From Apoderus coryli (taxonomy: Eukaryota > Arthropoda > Insecta > Coleoptera > Attelabidae), in assembly GCA_911728435.2 (NCBI GenBank), contig OU452198.1:35493902-35557901 (forward strand): 64,000 nucleotides of DNA, in the 5' to 3' direction. The notes under the pieces were generated by a model that saw only the letters and a program-made list of their open reading frames with translations, did no database searches and was not told the DNA's origin. Positions within the stretch are counted from its first letter, which is position 1, and the number at the start of each line of letters is the position of its first letter. Shown in pieces: positions 10,640 to 21,236 of this stretch. The translations under genes and the position numbers were made by a program.

Positions 10640-11540
10640 GGCTAAACTTCTTTCCCTGAGAAATGCGCATCATTGCAATTTTATTTTTAAGAAATTCTTC
10701 AATGCATCCTTCAGCAACAGTTGCCACCTTCCATCCCCCAAGCGTCTTTAAACCAGTCAAATCTGCGCCAGAATTAACCAAAATTGTAGCAGAGGATCAG
10801 CAAAATTTAAATATTTGGCAATAATTTGAGGCATTTTACCAAACTGATGAATTCCTACCACTTGTTTGCAGCTTTTCCCGTTTTGGTGTTTAAAGAAAAA
10901 ACTTGAATTTTCGAAATTTTTTGGCATTAATGCAGAATATTTCCTATAAAGTTCTATGTAGGTCTCATTTGGATCCCAAATCTTCTAGACCATTTAAACT
11001 CAGTTTGTACAGTTCGTTACGACGTCGGCATGCCCCAGCGGTACCAAATATTAAAGCAATATAAAAGTTATACTCATTTTTTTCACTTTTTACTTTAAAA
11101 TTACCTTAGTTATCAAATAAATGTCATCTGGTCCTACAGTAATAAACTGCTGTATCTGTTGCCGTTTAGAACTTTTGACTTGTTCGCTTTATAGCTGTAC
11201 AATTATCGCTGTAGCAAAGCTCGTAATTTTTGGTATTTTGAAATCTCGATATCTTGTTTTCCATTAAGAGTTACTCTTATCATCGAATACCTTGACTGCA
11301 AAGCGGATGGTTTCATCTTCGTAGATAATTCGGCAAAATACGCATTGACGTTTCCGGGCCAAGAAGTCGTATGTTTTTAAGGTCATAGCCCACGAAACGA
11401 TTATAGATAATTTTTCTCGAGATTTCTCCGGCAGCAGATTTAACCTAACCATATTTGGAGCTTCTACAACTTCGGGTGGCTTCTCGCAAATGACAATATC
11501 CTCATTACTTCCGATATTAATCGTTTTTGAATCACACAAT
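10640..11540 (-). pseudogene. Crypton-like tyrosine recombinase relic
   Basis: The N-terminal piece (11264-11539) contains 'MVRLNLLPEKSREKL', which resembles the start of insect Crypton/tyrosine-recombinase-like proteins (N-L-L-P-x-K-S-R-x-K-Y). The C-terminal piece (about 10640-10960) reads 'KQVVGIHQFGKMPQIIAKYL' and later 'DLTGLKTLGGWKVATVAEG', the final helix block of the recombinase with the conserved GGW. The segment between them that normally carries the H-x-x-R catalytic box is missing or scrambled, and the frame is broken. It lies antisense inside the acyltransferase intron. Family assignment is from motif memory, and other tyrosine recombinase transposons remain possible. Confidence 0.55.
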
Positions 11541-11727
11541 TTGCGAGAAATAACTTTGACGTTACTTGCATCAACATGTTGTTAGGCACCTCTATACAAA
11601 TATAACATTTAGAACTGACCTGGTATACGTGAATAATCAAATAGCATTATGGCACAAACCATCCTTAAAGTCATATTAATTAATAATTATTATTAAAAAA
11701 TATATAGACCGGGCACAACACATTCAT

Positions 11728-12030
11728 TCACACGACAGACGTATAGATTTTGCTTAAATTGTTTAAATCTTTCCTATCATTCACCGCGTTATCATTTTTA
11801 TGGATGTATATCATTTCAAGGTACTCTCTTTTTTCCGATTTTTTTCTGTTACCAAATTTTTTGTAATCGAATTTATGATTTTCTGAAATTTCATGGTTGG
11901 TAAGGGCAGTTTTATTTTTTTTTGTCATATTGATGGCTTTTTAATCGATTTTCCAGGTACTGAGATGTTTGTCCAATGTATACATTATTACAATCTTTAC
12001 AGGGGATTTCGTAAATTACGTGACTTTATT
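11728..12030 (-). pseudogene. PLE GIY-YIG endonuclease and C-terminus
   Basis: The - strand around 12025-11935 reads 'YEIPCKDCNNVYIGQTSQYL', the PLE form of GIY-YIG with the CxDC zinc-like knuckle. A frameshift in an A run near 11930 leads to 'NKTALTNHEISENHKFDY' and a C-terminal tail ending at 11728. Confidence 0.8.
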
Positions 12031-12285
12031 TATTTATTGGTGTTCTTCTTTTAATTGTTGAGAAATATTTTGTTAACAAATTGTTCCCCTTGTGACAGAC
12101 GGTAATATTTTGTTTTTTCTTGAAAAAATTTGATAGCTGGTGGGACAACCCATCCACGAACGGCAGAGGGAGGTACCTAATAGAATCTTTGTTTTTATTG
12201 TTGATATTTATTGAGTTATTGTATGACTTATGTATTCGTTTTTTGAAAATTTTATGAATTAAATTGAGTGGATAGTTGTTTTTTA

Positions 12286-13050
12286 TTAGGGAATGTTTGG
12301 CTTTTTGAATTGCGAAGGGCCTAATGGATGAGACGAATCATAGTGAAGATACCTTGATGACCATGTCGGTTTTGTATACCACTCCGTCTTAATATTGTTT
12401 TCCGTTTTATGTAAAGTGACATCGAGAAAATTTAATTTGTTGTTTTGTTCCACTTCAATTGTAAACTGTAACCGTTCGTGAAATGAATTGAATTTATCAA
12501 GTATATAATTTGTTTTATTTTTTTGGGATAGCAGTGACACAATCGTCAACATATCGATAAAAACCGGAATATCAATATCAAGGTTGTTTATTACTGCTTC
12601 CTCGGGTTCCTCCATAACCATTTGGGCTATAACGCTAGATATTGAGGCTCCCATAGCGCAACCATTAACTTGTTTATATAGCATACATGAAGTATGTAGA
12701 ATTTAACGTAAGTTCTACCGCATTCATAAATTCATTTTGAGGGATGTCCGTAAATTTTTTAATTTCGGGCCATTTGTTTTTAATTATTTTATTGACAATA
12801 GGTATTGGTATGCTAGTATATAAGGAAATTACGTCCAGCGATACCAACATATAGTCATTCGGTATCTTAATATTTTTAAGTTTGTCTTTAAAGTCCCAGG
12901 TGTTTTTAATATAATATGGATTTTTGTATAGGACCTTTTTCAGAATTTCCTTCAAAAAGTTCGATAATGGAGTGAACGGGGATTGTATGCTAGATACTAT
13001 TGGCCTAAGTGGGACGTTGTTTTTGTGTAATTTATATTTAAAAAAAAATA
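12286..13050 (-). pseudogene. PLE reverse transcriptase, frameshifted
   Basis: The upstream frame gives 'RPIVSSIQSPFTPLSNFL' and 'LVSLDVISLYTSIPI' (motif A, with the catalytic D of SLDV). After a frameshift near 12680 it continues 'YKQVNGCAMGASISSVIAQM' (motif B). The catalytic 'YVDD' is present at 12542-12553, but in a different frame because of an extra T in the preceding T run. 'LQFTIEVEQNNKLNFLDVTL', with the FLD typical of PLEs, follows. The residues are preserved although the frame is lost, so decay is recent compared with the mariner relics. Confidence 0.8.
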
Positions 13051-13257
13051 TAATTATATATTTTAAAAAAATATAAATATATCTTATCATTAACGATTTC
13101 AGAAAAAATAGTATGTGCACTTTAAAGGAAAAACACATTACCGGACTCCTATGGCTGCAAATTCCATAGTCGTCCCTGAAAGTGTTCCTTTTCCTACTAA
13201 GTACACAATATGTTATTTTTATCACTAACACCGCCATCTTTTGTATGTCACATTTAG

Positions 13258-13600
13258 GTATCCAACTTCTCATCTCCCACAAACAGAGGACGGTTTAAAG
13301 AAATTTGTTGAAGAACGATGGTTAGATAAAGAAAAAACAATTGAAGAGTTCCAAACAACTGGTCGATTTCTTCACGGAAATATTCTGAAAAATGAAAACG
13401 TATGGGAACTGTATATCGCATTCATATTCTGGACCTCATTACCTTACATTGTTTGTTATGTTACCTACATTTATCCTATGGTACTGCTAATTTTTCTTGC
13501 ACATACGTTGTGTTTATTGTTGCTAAATTTCTATTCAGATGGATTTCAGAATTTTGAGATTGGTATATATAACTTTAAATATAGGAAAAGTAAATGCTGA
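13258..13600 (+). CDS. LCLAT1-like: Lysocardiolipin acyltransferase-like, last coding exon
   Basis: Begins after a pyrimidine-containing acceptor (cacatttag) and restores the frame of the exon at 4431-4615, giving 'RYPTSHLPQTED' at the junction. The next part, 'KKFVEERWLDKEKTIEEF', is the helix typical of this family after the acyltransferase domain. About residues 45-100 form two or three hydrophobic membrane segments ('LYIAFIFWTSLPYIVCYV', then a second leucine-rich run), matching the C-terminal anchors of LCLAT1-type proteins. TGA stops at 13598-13600. The length and end fit the family. The exon is intact although an antisense Penelope-like relic ends only a few hundred bases upstream. Confidence 0.85.
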
Positions 13601-16328
13601 ATTCGATGTGAAATAAGAGCATCGGACTAGTTACTAGGAAGATCGCTAGGGACCCAGCAACTATGCCATATATAGCTCTGCTTCTCTTCCCCCAACTGTC
13701 ATTCAATTGCAACTTCATGCTGAACGCAGCCGTTTCTTAAATGAACTCAAGGTCGTCTACTTAGCACACAAAGTCATCTTAGCTAAGAAGTGATTATCTG
13801 CTAAGCTATATTCATACTGCTGACCGTTGCGCTATGATAAATGTTGTAGCCCATTATTCGAAAAGATGGGAGCAGGGTGTCTACAAACCCAGTATTATCT
13901 CCTGTTGCTCCCGAAAAAAATGTTACCATGTCCAAATTGACAAATCAAATCCAACTGCAAAAGATTGTCTACATACTACACACGCCTACGTTTTAAATTA
14001 AAGGTCATGTTCACTTAAAATATTAATTAAAGTTCCAGTTTTCAGAATTTTGAAGTGTGGCAAGTATGACATCTTTTGCCTTTAATCTGAAAGCTTTAGT
14101 GATCTCGGGGTACTCTAAATTAGTTATTTTATAGCACTAGCTGTCTCCTTAATTGGACTCTCCATACTAAGCAGCGATTGCTTCAGGTCGTCGCAATACA
14201 TTTTTTAGCAACACTGTCGGAAAGATATCAGATTCATCATGGGGGTAGAGTGTCTCTACTAATCCCTAATCAGACAGCCAGTATTTCCTAGCACATATGT
14301 GAAAAAATGCAGAACATGTTCTTTTAGTATTATTCCAAATTACATCACAATATACCAAATGGTTCAGAAATTAGAAGGGGGGCTGGATTTTTGGCGCGCC
14401 CTGTATAAGTAGATACAAAATAGTACAGGAATACATAGCCATCTCCCAATATTTGTAACTAATTACCTTAGAAACAGTTTAATGTAACCTTGATTAAGTA
14501 ATACATTTCCCATTTAGGTAATTAATATATTTTAATAATATTAACAACAATTTTAATGAATGTCAAAAATGAGTTTGTACAAACGGAAACCTTTGTTGTA
14601 AAATATTGTAAGTAGTGTAAATATCGATCTTGTGTTTTCAAATAGATAAATTATATTTTTTTCAAGGATATTCTCCTTAAGCATGTAGTTATTCTACATT
14701 TGGTAGAATTTAAACTTTTCATGCTCCTTAACACTGTGGATGCATTTACTTAGCAAATTTGCCTACAGCCTATTTCATGAGTATACGCAAGCCATCTTTA
14801 GGTATTCAGATTTAGCAAAGCTTAATGTCTTCCTTCTTTATAGCTATTTTGGCAGAGATAGAAATATTAATATCACGCTTCTGCAAAAGGCTGAAATACT
14901 TACCTTTGAAAGGTGATTTTAACATCAGACGAGGCAAGGGAATTGGCCACCAGAAAGTCTTCCTGTTTTACGTGGAGTGTTAATCGAGAGATCGAGAGAT
15001 AGCAAAGATTGTGTAGATGATGATTGCAAAAAAGTATGCTTTTAAATGAATTCCTTTATAAAGAAATAATAACACTGAATATTGTCTAAGGCTTGCAGTA
15101 TACTTTATGAAAAGACGTAGGAGTTTGTAGATATTCTAAGTAATCCACGTTTTACGAAATAGCAAATTTGATAGTGTATAAATTAGATAACTAAGTAAAA
15201 ATATACTGGGCTGGGTAAATATGTGAGACACTTGATTTTTGGCTAAATTGTAGACGTATAAGAGAATTACTTTCAGCAGAAATTTATGCAGCGCTTTTAT
15301 TTTAAGTATAATTTGATCTATTTTGAATTCCTACAACATCCTTCTTTGAACATGACTTGACCAGTCGTTACTGTTTGCCATTGTCTTTGTTTTGCATTTA
15401 CAACAGATGTCAGAAACTGACGAAAGGTAGAAGGAAATCCGTTAAAAAGAAGGATCAAATTATTGATTTGCAAAAAGGACCAACATAGTTTGTTCTAATT
15501 TATTCTTCAATTTAGTACAATAATTTAATGAAGATGATACAGATGGAAGAATAGAATTTGTAACGCTCATTCCGCGCTGGTGGGGATAGACCAATATCCT
15601 CCGAACAGAATTTAAGCAAGATTTAAGCGTCGTATTCTCCTGTTACAGAAACCTCCATTTTTATCCATGTCTTTACTTTCCTTCCCGATTGAGCTGCTTG
15701 ATCGACTACTTGATGCCTTGTTTGCTGGTTCCTCCTACGTGTTGGTTGATGAAACTGTTTGGAATCTTCTCCGTGCAGCTCTAACCAGTTCCATCTCAAC
15801 TCAGGTCAAGAGGTGCATGCCCTACGCGATCCAGCCACGTAGAGCTCTTTCGTGACTTCATACTTGACCAGGTTTTTACTCCTATCGCATGAATTTCAGT
15901 TTCTTGTAGAGCCTCTCTGGTAGTTCATCTTGATTGTGGTTGAAGGTGTTCCTGATGAGGTCGTTGGGTGAAAGCTGCTGCAGTGAAAACCAACCTTTGT
16001 GAATAACTCGAATAATATAAAACTTGCTATTTATAATAATGGTTGTAGAACATGTGTGTCAATATTCCCACCATTTCGCAGAATCCTCGTTGCATATTAT
16101 ACGAGGTAATATAGGTACTATGATTGAATCCTTTTTTTTTGTAAAAATTAAAGATTTTTTATTTTAAAAATAAATGCCAAACTGAAAAGTTATAATTGTA
16201 CAGGGTGTTTCAAGAAAAAAAAATGCTGATGATATCGTATTTTAGAAATGGAAATCAAAGTATGTTATACTTAATTAAAAGCAAAAGAATATAATGTAAA
16301 AATAGTCCATCTTTCTGCGAGGAGTAAT
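13601..16328. other. Region downstream of the acyltransferase stop, no gene recognised
   Basis: Should begin with the 3' untranslated region. 13620-14000 and 15540-15990 are less AT-rich and probably old repeats. The stretch 15660-15860 is open on the + strand, but no family is recognised. Phrases such as 'ggcgcgccctgtata' (14391) resemble DNA-transposon ends without a visible partner. Confidence 0.35.
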
Positions 16329-16788
16329 ATTTTATCTTTAACGAATAATACACGTCTACTCCACAAATGAATATGTATATTATCTTTTCATAAAGATAAT
16401 CGTCAATCAACAATCATCAAACCATACATGTTTCGGGAAACCTAGTTCCCATCATCAGTGGTATATAAATGGGGAAATATAGAAAGTTATATATTCTACA
16501 AAAAATCAATAGAGTGTTAACCTACACAATATCAATAATGAACCAAAGTCCTTACCATTTGTTGAAAAATTTTAGGCTGACAAAACAAAATCAATCACAT
16601 TGAAAATTATTCAAAATAATACTTAACTTAATTATATTGAATTTCACTACAGAAATACATAATTATGTTTTAAATGTATTTTCTCATTTTCTTTTTCATT
16701 TTCAAGCTTTTTTTTTTTTAAAAGATAATTTACATACTCATTTGTGGAGTAGATGTGGATTATTCCTTAAAGATAAAAGAATATAAAC
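16329..16788 (-). mobile_element. Full-length hammerhead-bearing element with about 55-bp inverted ends
   Basis: 16329-16383 and 16733-16788 are inverted copies containing 'TCTACTCCACAAATGA'. The 460-bp element has no coding frame. One intact hammerhead-like motif lies asymmetrically near the left end at 16421-16462. Non-coding, ribozyme-carrying short elements of this type may be mobilised by Penelope-like elements. That is inference. Confidence 0.7.
16421..16462 (-). ncRNA. Hammerhead ribozyme-like motif, type I, intact core
   Basis: On the - strand: ACCA, CUGAUGA, stem II GGGAA/UUCCC, GAAA, C-AU-G, site GUA, then UGGU pairing with ACCA. Compared with the 6225-6264 copy, stem I changes from GCCA/UGGC to ACCA/UGGU and stem II from GGAC/GUCC to GGGAA/UUCCC, both still paired. 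This compensatory change supports a folded RNA. Confidence 0.7.
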
Positions 16789-16789
16789 T

Positions 16790-17900
16790 TATAATTATCC
16801 CATAATTTTATAAATAAATAAAAAAATGATTTAGCCAGAAATCACATTTGCCAACCCGGTGTTCGATAATAATATGTATTTAAATATAAAATTGTCCTGT
16901 AGAATGTTATTTCTTTGAATATCTTATAAAGGCTATAGTACGCAATATACAGAGTGGCTCAAATAGACGTATAGGATTACGGTATCAAAATTGCGACAAC
17001 TTTTAATCTTTCTGCGATGGCGTAATAAACAGCTATTTCTAGAGCAGATAGCCAAAAAGTAAGTGAGATACAAGACCATTCTCAATTTTGCTAATGCAGC
17101 TGATTTTGTTGGCCGCTTGTAGATTTATATTGTCAAAAATCACACAGGGTGTCCTTTTTAATAAATCAGATTTACCACAGACATTCATAACTCAATACCT
17201 TTAAAGAGAATAAACTTGACTCTTAAAGCTGCTTCAAAAAAGATGTACAGAAATATAAATATTATAAAATACGAAAGTTATGAGCATAATTTATTCGAAA
17301 ATGCCAAAAATTGAGAGTCATCCTCGATGGTAGGTACTTCTCAAAACGCCGCCAAAAATACAGGGTGTTTTCTTTTTTAAACGAGATACTAATAATATTA
17401 TATCATATTAGTCATCTAAAAAAATGCATAATTTTTATTATGGCACAACAACTATGAACAGAATCCATTTAAGAAATAACATTCTATTCCAGATGTATTA
17501 TCTATTAAAATGATTTTGTTGCGGTTTGCTATTATTTCATTAAATTCTTGAATGAATTACATGTGCCAAAACATCACTTATTGTCAATAAGTGTAGTACG
17601 TAGGTATGATATAAATGTGTAAAATTGCCCATCAAAAGTTTAGTATATAAGTAAAGAATTAATGTGTTTAAAATTTTAAAATTCTTGTGGACATATTTGC
17701 CAAATTGAGGCTCTTAGATCAGTCCCCAAATAATGCTAAGGGATGAAACATGGCTATTTATGCACTTATTTCTCTTAATTGTCGTGAAAAATTCTCTTTG
17801 GGAATATAAAGAACACTATAGAACTGAAAAAAAATTACCGTCAATATTTTCTTTCTTTGACAATAGATAAAATCATAATAATATGTTCTGTAGAGAAAGA
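16790..17900. other. Non-coding repeat remnants
   Basis: Contains 'cacagggtgtcc' at 17143 and 'tacagggtgtttt' at 17360 in the same orientation, the typical ends of Tc1/mariner-like elements with TA targets. No inverted partner or transposase was seen. Otherwise nothing recognised. Confidence 0.35.
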
Positions 17901-17904
17901 TATA

Positions 17905-18012
17905 GACTTAATGGAATAAAACACGTCAACTCCACAATGAATTACATGCAATTTTCGTTTAACATACCACACATCATGTCTCGGGATACTAGGACCCCAT
18001 ATTCAGTGGCAA
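17905..18012 (-). mobile_element. Hammerhead-family element fragment, decayed
   Basis: 'cacgtcaactccacaatga' (17922) is the family end. At 17967-18010 the core has decayed to CUGAAUA and GAGA. The other end is missing. Confidence 0.5.
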
Positions 18013-19170
18013 AACATTGTGATTATAGGCTGGAGGTGGAGCTATAATTCTAGACGTATTTTAGTGTATGTTTGCCTTTGCATTTCGTGACTGATCAAAC
18101 AGCATTTTACAAAATACATAAATAAAAACCTATTTTTATGCTACGATTTCGTTTGATTGTATAAGTTCTACCTCTCCTACTTTCTAAGACCTTGCAAAAA
18201 ATTTCATGATGTAATTAAACCTGCAATAGTATTCCAGGGTGTAAGTAGCTAGGTAAGTTCAATATTCCACTGCAACCACCGAGGCTTCCATTTCCAGGGC
18301 GTACACGGCGTCCCAAACTGGCAACACCCCTTATAGATATATATATATAGAAAATAAATAAACAAGGTGAGAATACCACTGGCACAAACAAAACTTTGCT
18401 ATCTCTTATCGTTTGGCCGCCAGAGGACGATTGTAAATTTCGTCGATTTATCTTATGTCCTAGCTTATTTATTGATAAAGATATTGGTAAAACTTTCGTT
18501 AGGCACTATTTCACGAAGAAGAAAACTTTAGAATTTGAAGGTTATAGATAAGTAATAAAAAATACTCACAATTTTCTGTTCTTCCGCTGAAGAAATATTT
18601 TGACCGGTATTGTGTCGGCTTATTTTGATCAAAATAGTTCATTCAATTGCGCAGAGGGTACCTATCGATAATTGGCACACCATTGCTGAGTAATTTAGAA
18701 CTAAATTTAGTATACAAGTTTTTTGCGAACATTGATGAAGAATTAAAACAAAGTATATTTGATAAGACAACATTTTATATTAATTTGCCACAAAACGCTT
18801 CTTAATTCTACTTTGCAAAAACTATACATTAAAATGAAAACATAACCAATTCAATTTGTTACTCCTTATCGAACAATATTTTTATTACTTATTTCTGACG
18901 CTTAATTTTAATTACGAAGTGCAATGCTTACTTTGCGAAGAGGTGCTTATGTAGTAAAAAAGCTATACTTACTAGATATTCATATTTACCTTTGACCTTA
19001 ATCAAATTTTTGAAATTGCAAAACTAATTAAATAACCAGTTGTAAATGTAGTAGATTAACATGAAGATGAATGTTATTTTCACTACTCGGTCCAGAATAA
19101 ACATTCTAAAAGAAAAAACAATCGTAATAACTGACATAATCTTATCGCAAGTTCCCAAAACTCTAGAAAT
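18013..19170. other. Intergenic, nothing recognised
   Basis: AT-rich. A possible splice donor context exists on the - strand near 18570, but no exon could be supported. The missing last exon of the reductase gene was looked for here and not found. Confidence 0.3.
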
Positions 19171-19443
19171 TTGTCCGGTATAGTGCATCCAAAGTCAATG
19201 TAAAATATATAAATTTAACGATTCTACCGGGGCTATCCGTTCCCATGCCTCTTTAAAAAAGGGCATCGAATGCAGCGGTTTTGGATACATTCATTGAGGT
19301 GGGGGGAGACGCTCTAACGTGGTCAAAAGCGGGTGCAGGTACGCCATATTGGTATACGACCTCTGTCATTTGTCGTGCTTTCAAGTTCAAGTTTACGTAA
19401 GGTTTTCGTGTTTTTTTGGACGGTTATTTGACAATATACTATA

Positions 19444-19820
19444 ATGGTGTCGTGTGCTGTGCGTAGTTGCAGTATTAGAAGTGAAATCGACAAGAAAATA
19501 TCAGGAATAACGTTCCATACGTATGTACCAAAAATTGTAAACATTGTACATGGACGTATTTAGGGTTTTTTTAGGTGAACTTATTAAAACACATTATTAT
19601 AGTAGTCTGGTAGCATTTTTTTTAAAAATTCTTTTACTTGATTTCTACTCAAACTCTACTTTTTCATCAATTTCTGGTAAAAAATACCCCTAAATGTGTT
19701 TTAAAAACATATTCTTGTTGTTAGATTTCCTAAAGATCCTGCTCGTAGACATATCTGGACAGAATATGTGTCTCGAATTAATTGGATATCAATGAGAAAT
19801 GTACACAAATATAATTTATC
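19444..19820 (+). pseudogene. P-like transposase, THAP domain in two exons, truncated
   Basis: Exon 1 (19444-19520) starts with ATG and encodes 'MVSCAVRSCSIRSE' through 'GITFH', with the C-x4-C pair of a THAP zinc finger. It ends at a GTATGT donor. Exon 2 starts at 19725 after ttgttgttag and reads 'FPKDPARRHIWTEYV' in phase, the FP...W part of the domain. The reading ends near 19815, before the C-x2-H ligands, where internal deletion joins it to the C-terminal part. The domain lacks half its zinc ligands and is not expected to bind DNA normally. Confidence 0.7.
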
Positions 19821-20161
19821 CAGATCATGATTATCTTCCTGGACCATTTTCTGAATTTTCGAAATTCATTATTGTTTATATTGCTGGATTTGTTGTTTTT
19901 AGTTTAAAGAAGCAAATTATTTGCAGAGAATGTCGAGATGCATTAATAAGTGTGACACCTAATTTGCATCTTTATTCTTTTATTAAAATGAAGGCAAAAA
20001 AGGATTTACAAATTCCTTCAAAAGATGTTTTAGACATTTGCTTCCAATCCGAAAAGATCCTAAAAAATCGTGTAGTAGCTACTAATGAAAAGTTGTCCGC
20101 AGAATTCATAATAAACCTTGTTTTAAAGGAATTTGTAAATAGTAATATTTTTCGTAATTAA
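19820..20161 (+). pseudogene. P-like (THAP9-type) transposase C-terminus
   Basis: Encodes 'VYIAGFVVFSLKKQIICREC' and then 'LQIPSKDVLDICFQSEKIL'. These correspond to the C-terminal Y-I-A-G-[FY]-V-V ... C-x2-C ... PS-x-D-V-x-x-IC block of P-element/THAP9 transposases. The central RNase H-like and GTP-binding domains are absent, so this is an internal-deletion derivative. An upstream ATG at 19799 is in frame but lies in the junction area. Confidence 0.7.
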
Positions 20162-20837
20162 TAGTTGTGCACGGTTTTGATCAATCAGTGTTTGATAACC
20201 ATAGATATTTACTGATCAAATCTATTGCGACTAAATACGTTAATACCAGGATGTATTATTTAAGTAAAAATAAAGTAGATAAGTCACTTAGCATACGGCA
20301 ACATTTGAATAAAATTGTTTTGTTTAAGGGGTATTAATATATAATTTATAAAGTACTAACGTCTTTTCTACCTGTATTTAGGTATCTAATATCAATAATT
20401 AACTATATTTAAGTATTTTGTACACTGCTTAACATTTCAAAATAAAGTGTAAACCCAAGCTGCAAATTAAAAAACAAAAATGTCAACAAAAATAGTTAGT
20501 GCGGCTCTGGAGAATCTGCCATATTGGTATTCGATTACGCCCCACCCAATGCACCCGTTTGTGTACAATGTAAAATAATGCTTATAGCGACTCCTTATAT
20601 CTCAATGGATACATTTCTCCCTCGTATATAAGACGTATAATAAATCATGCCTGCCAAAGGATACAGACAGTAGTAAACACAACCACAGTGACTGGAAAAA
20701 GTATTGAGTTAATGATTAATAAAAAAAACATGGATTAGAGTTTGCAAATAAATATACGAATGAAACAGATCTTAGATTAATAGAATGAAAGAAGATCTAT
20801 CAAATTAGATAATAATTTTTAATAAAACCTCAAGTGG

Positions 20838-21026
20838 ATGAAACGCTTTGCAGTCACTGTATCAGACACGAGCGGAACACGTTGGGCGTTTAAGCATCAA
20901 AATTTACATGTACAAAGCCAGCGTGTTCTTTTAAATATTTATCATCAGTTAAGGTCTGAAAATAATGAAGTGACGAATACACATATTATAAAAAAATTAC
21001 GTTCAATAGAAAATGTCCCTGACTAA
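20838..21026 (+). pseudogene. Helix-rich transposase N-terminus-like peptide, copy B
   Basis: Paralogue of the 456-653 peptide, with 'KHQNLHVQSQRVLLNIYH' and 'NNEVTNTHIIKKLRS'. A GTGAGT-like donor follows at about 21025. Conserved in frame between copies, but no catalytic region was found in either, so the function is unknown. Confidence 0.3.
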
Positions 21027-21236
21027 GTGAGTAAAATTTGTTGTTACTTTATGATATCAGAAGCAAATTATTATAAATATATCTACTTATATGCATAACA
21101 AGTATTAACAATAGCATACATTATTATAAACGTATCTTCCTTGCTATTCCAACATCGACTAGGTACGTGTGCATCTATGTCTCAACTTCTAAAAACAGTC
21201 TAGGTTTTTAAAAATACAGTATATACTTTTATACAA

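Larger units (their letters stand above)
11720..13085 (-). mobile_element. Penelope-like element (PLE), 5'-truncated
   Basis: In - strand order: reverse-transcriptase fingers and palm (about 13050-12675, then 12684-12286), a GIY-YIG endonuclease segment (about 12025-11935), and a C-terminal tail (11928-11728). Order and motifs are those of Penelope-like retroelements. At least three frameshifts disable it. It is truncated near 13085 in an AT-rich run. Confidence 0.8.
19291..20606 (+). mobile_element. Internally deleted P-element-like transposon with 8-bp target duplication
   Basis: The 8-bp sequence ggatacat lies immediately on both sides (19283-19290 and 20607-20614). Copy A has a single gcgatacat at the matching place (about 108-116), the empty site. 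Eight-base duplications are characteristic of P elements. The ends share ATTGAG in inverted orientation, and subterminal 'gcgggtgca'/'tgcacccg' and 'gccatattggtat' motifs occur near both ends. Inside are the beginning and end of a THAP9/P-type transposase. Confidence 0.8.

Noticed and set aside
15667..15855. + strand frame of 62 codons in a GC-richer stretch
   Set aside because: No recognisable motif, and neighbouring sequence looks like old repeat.
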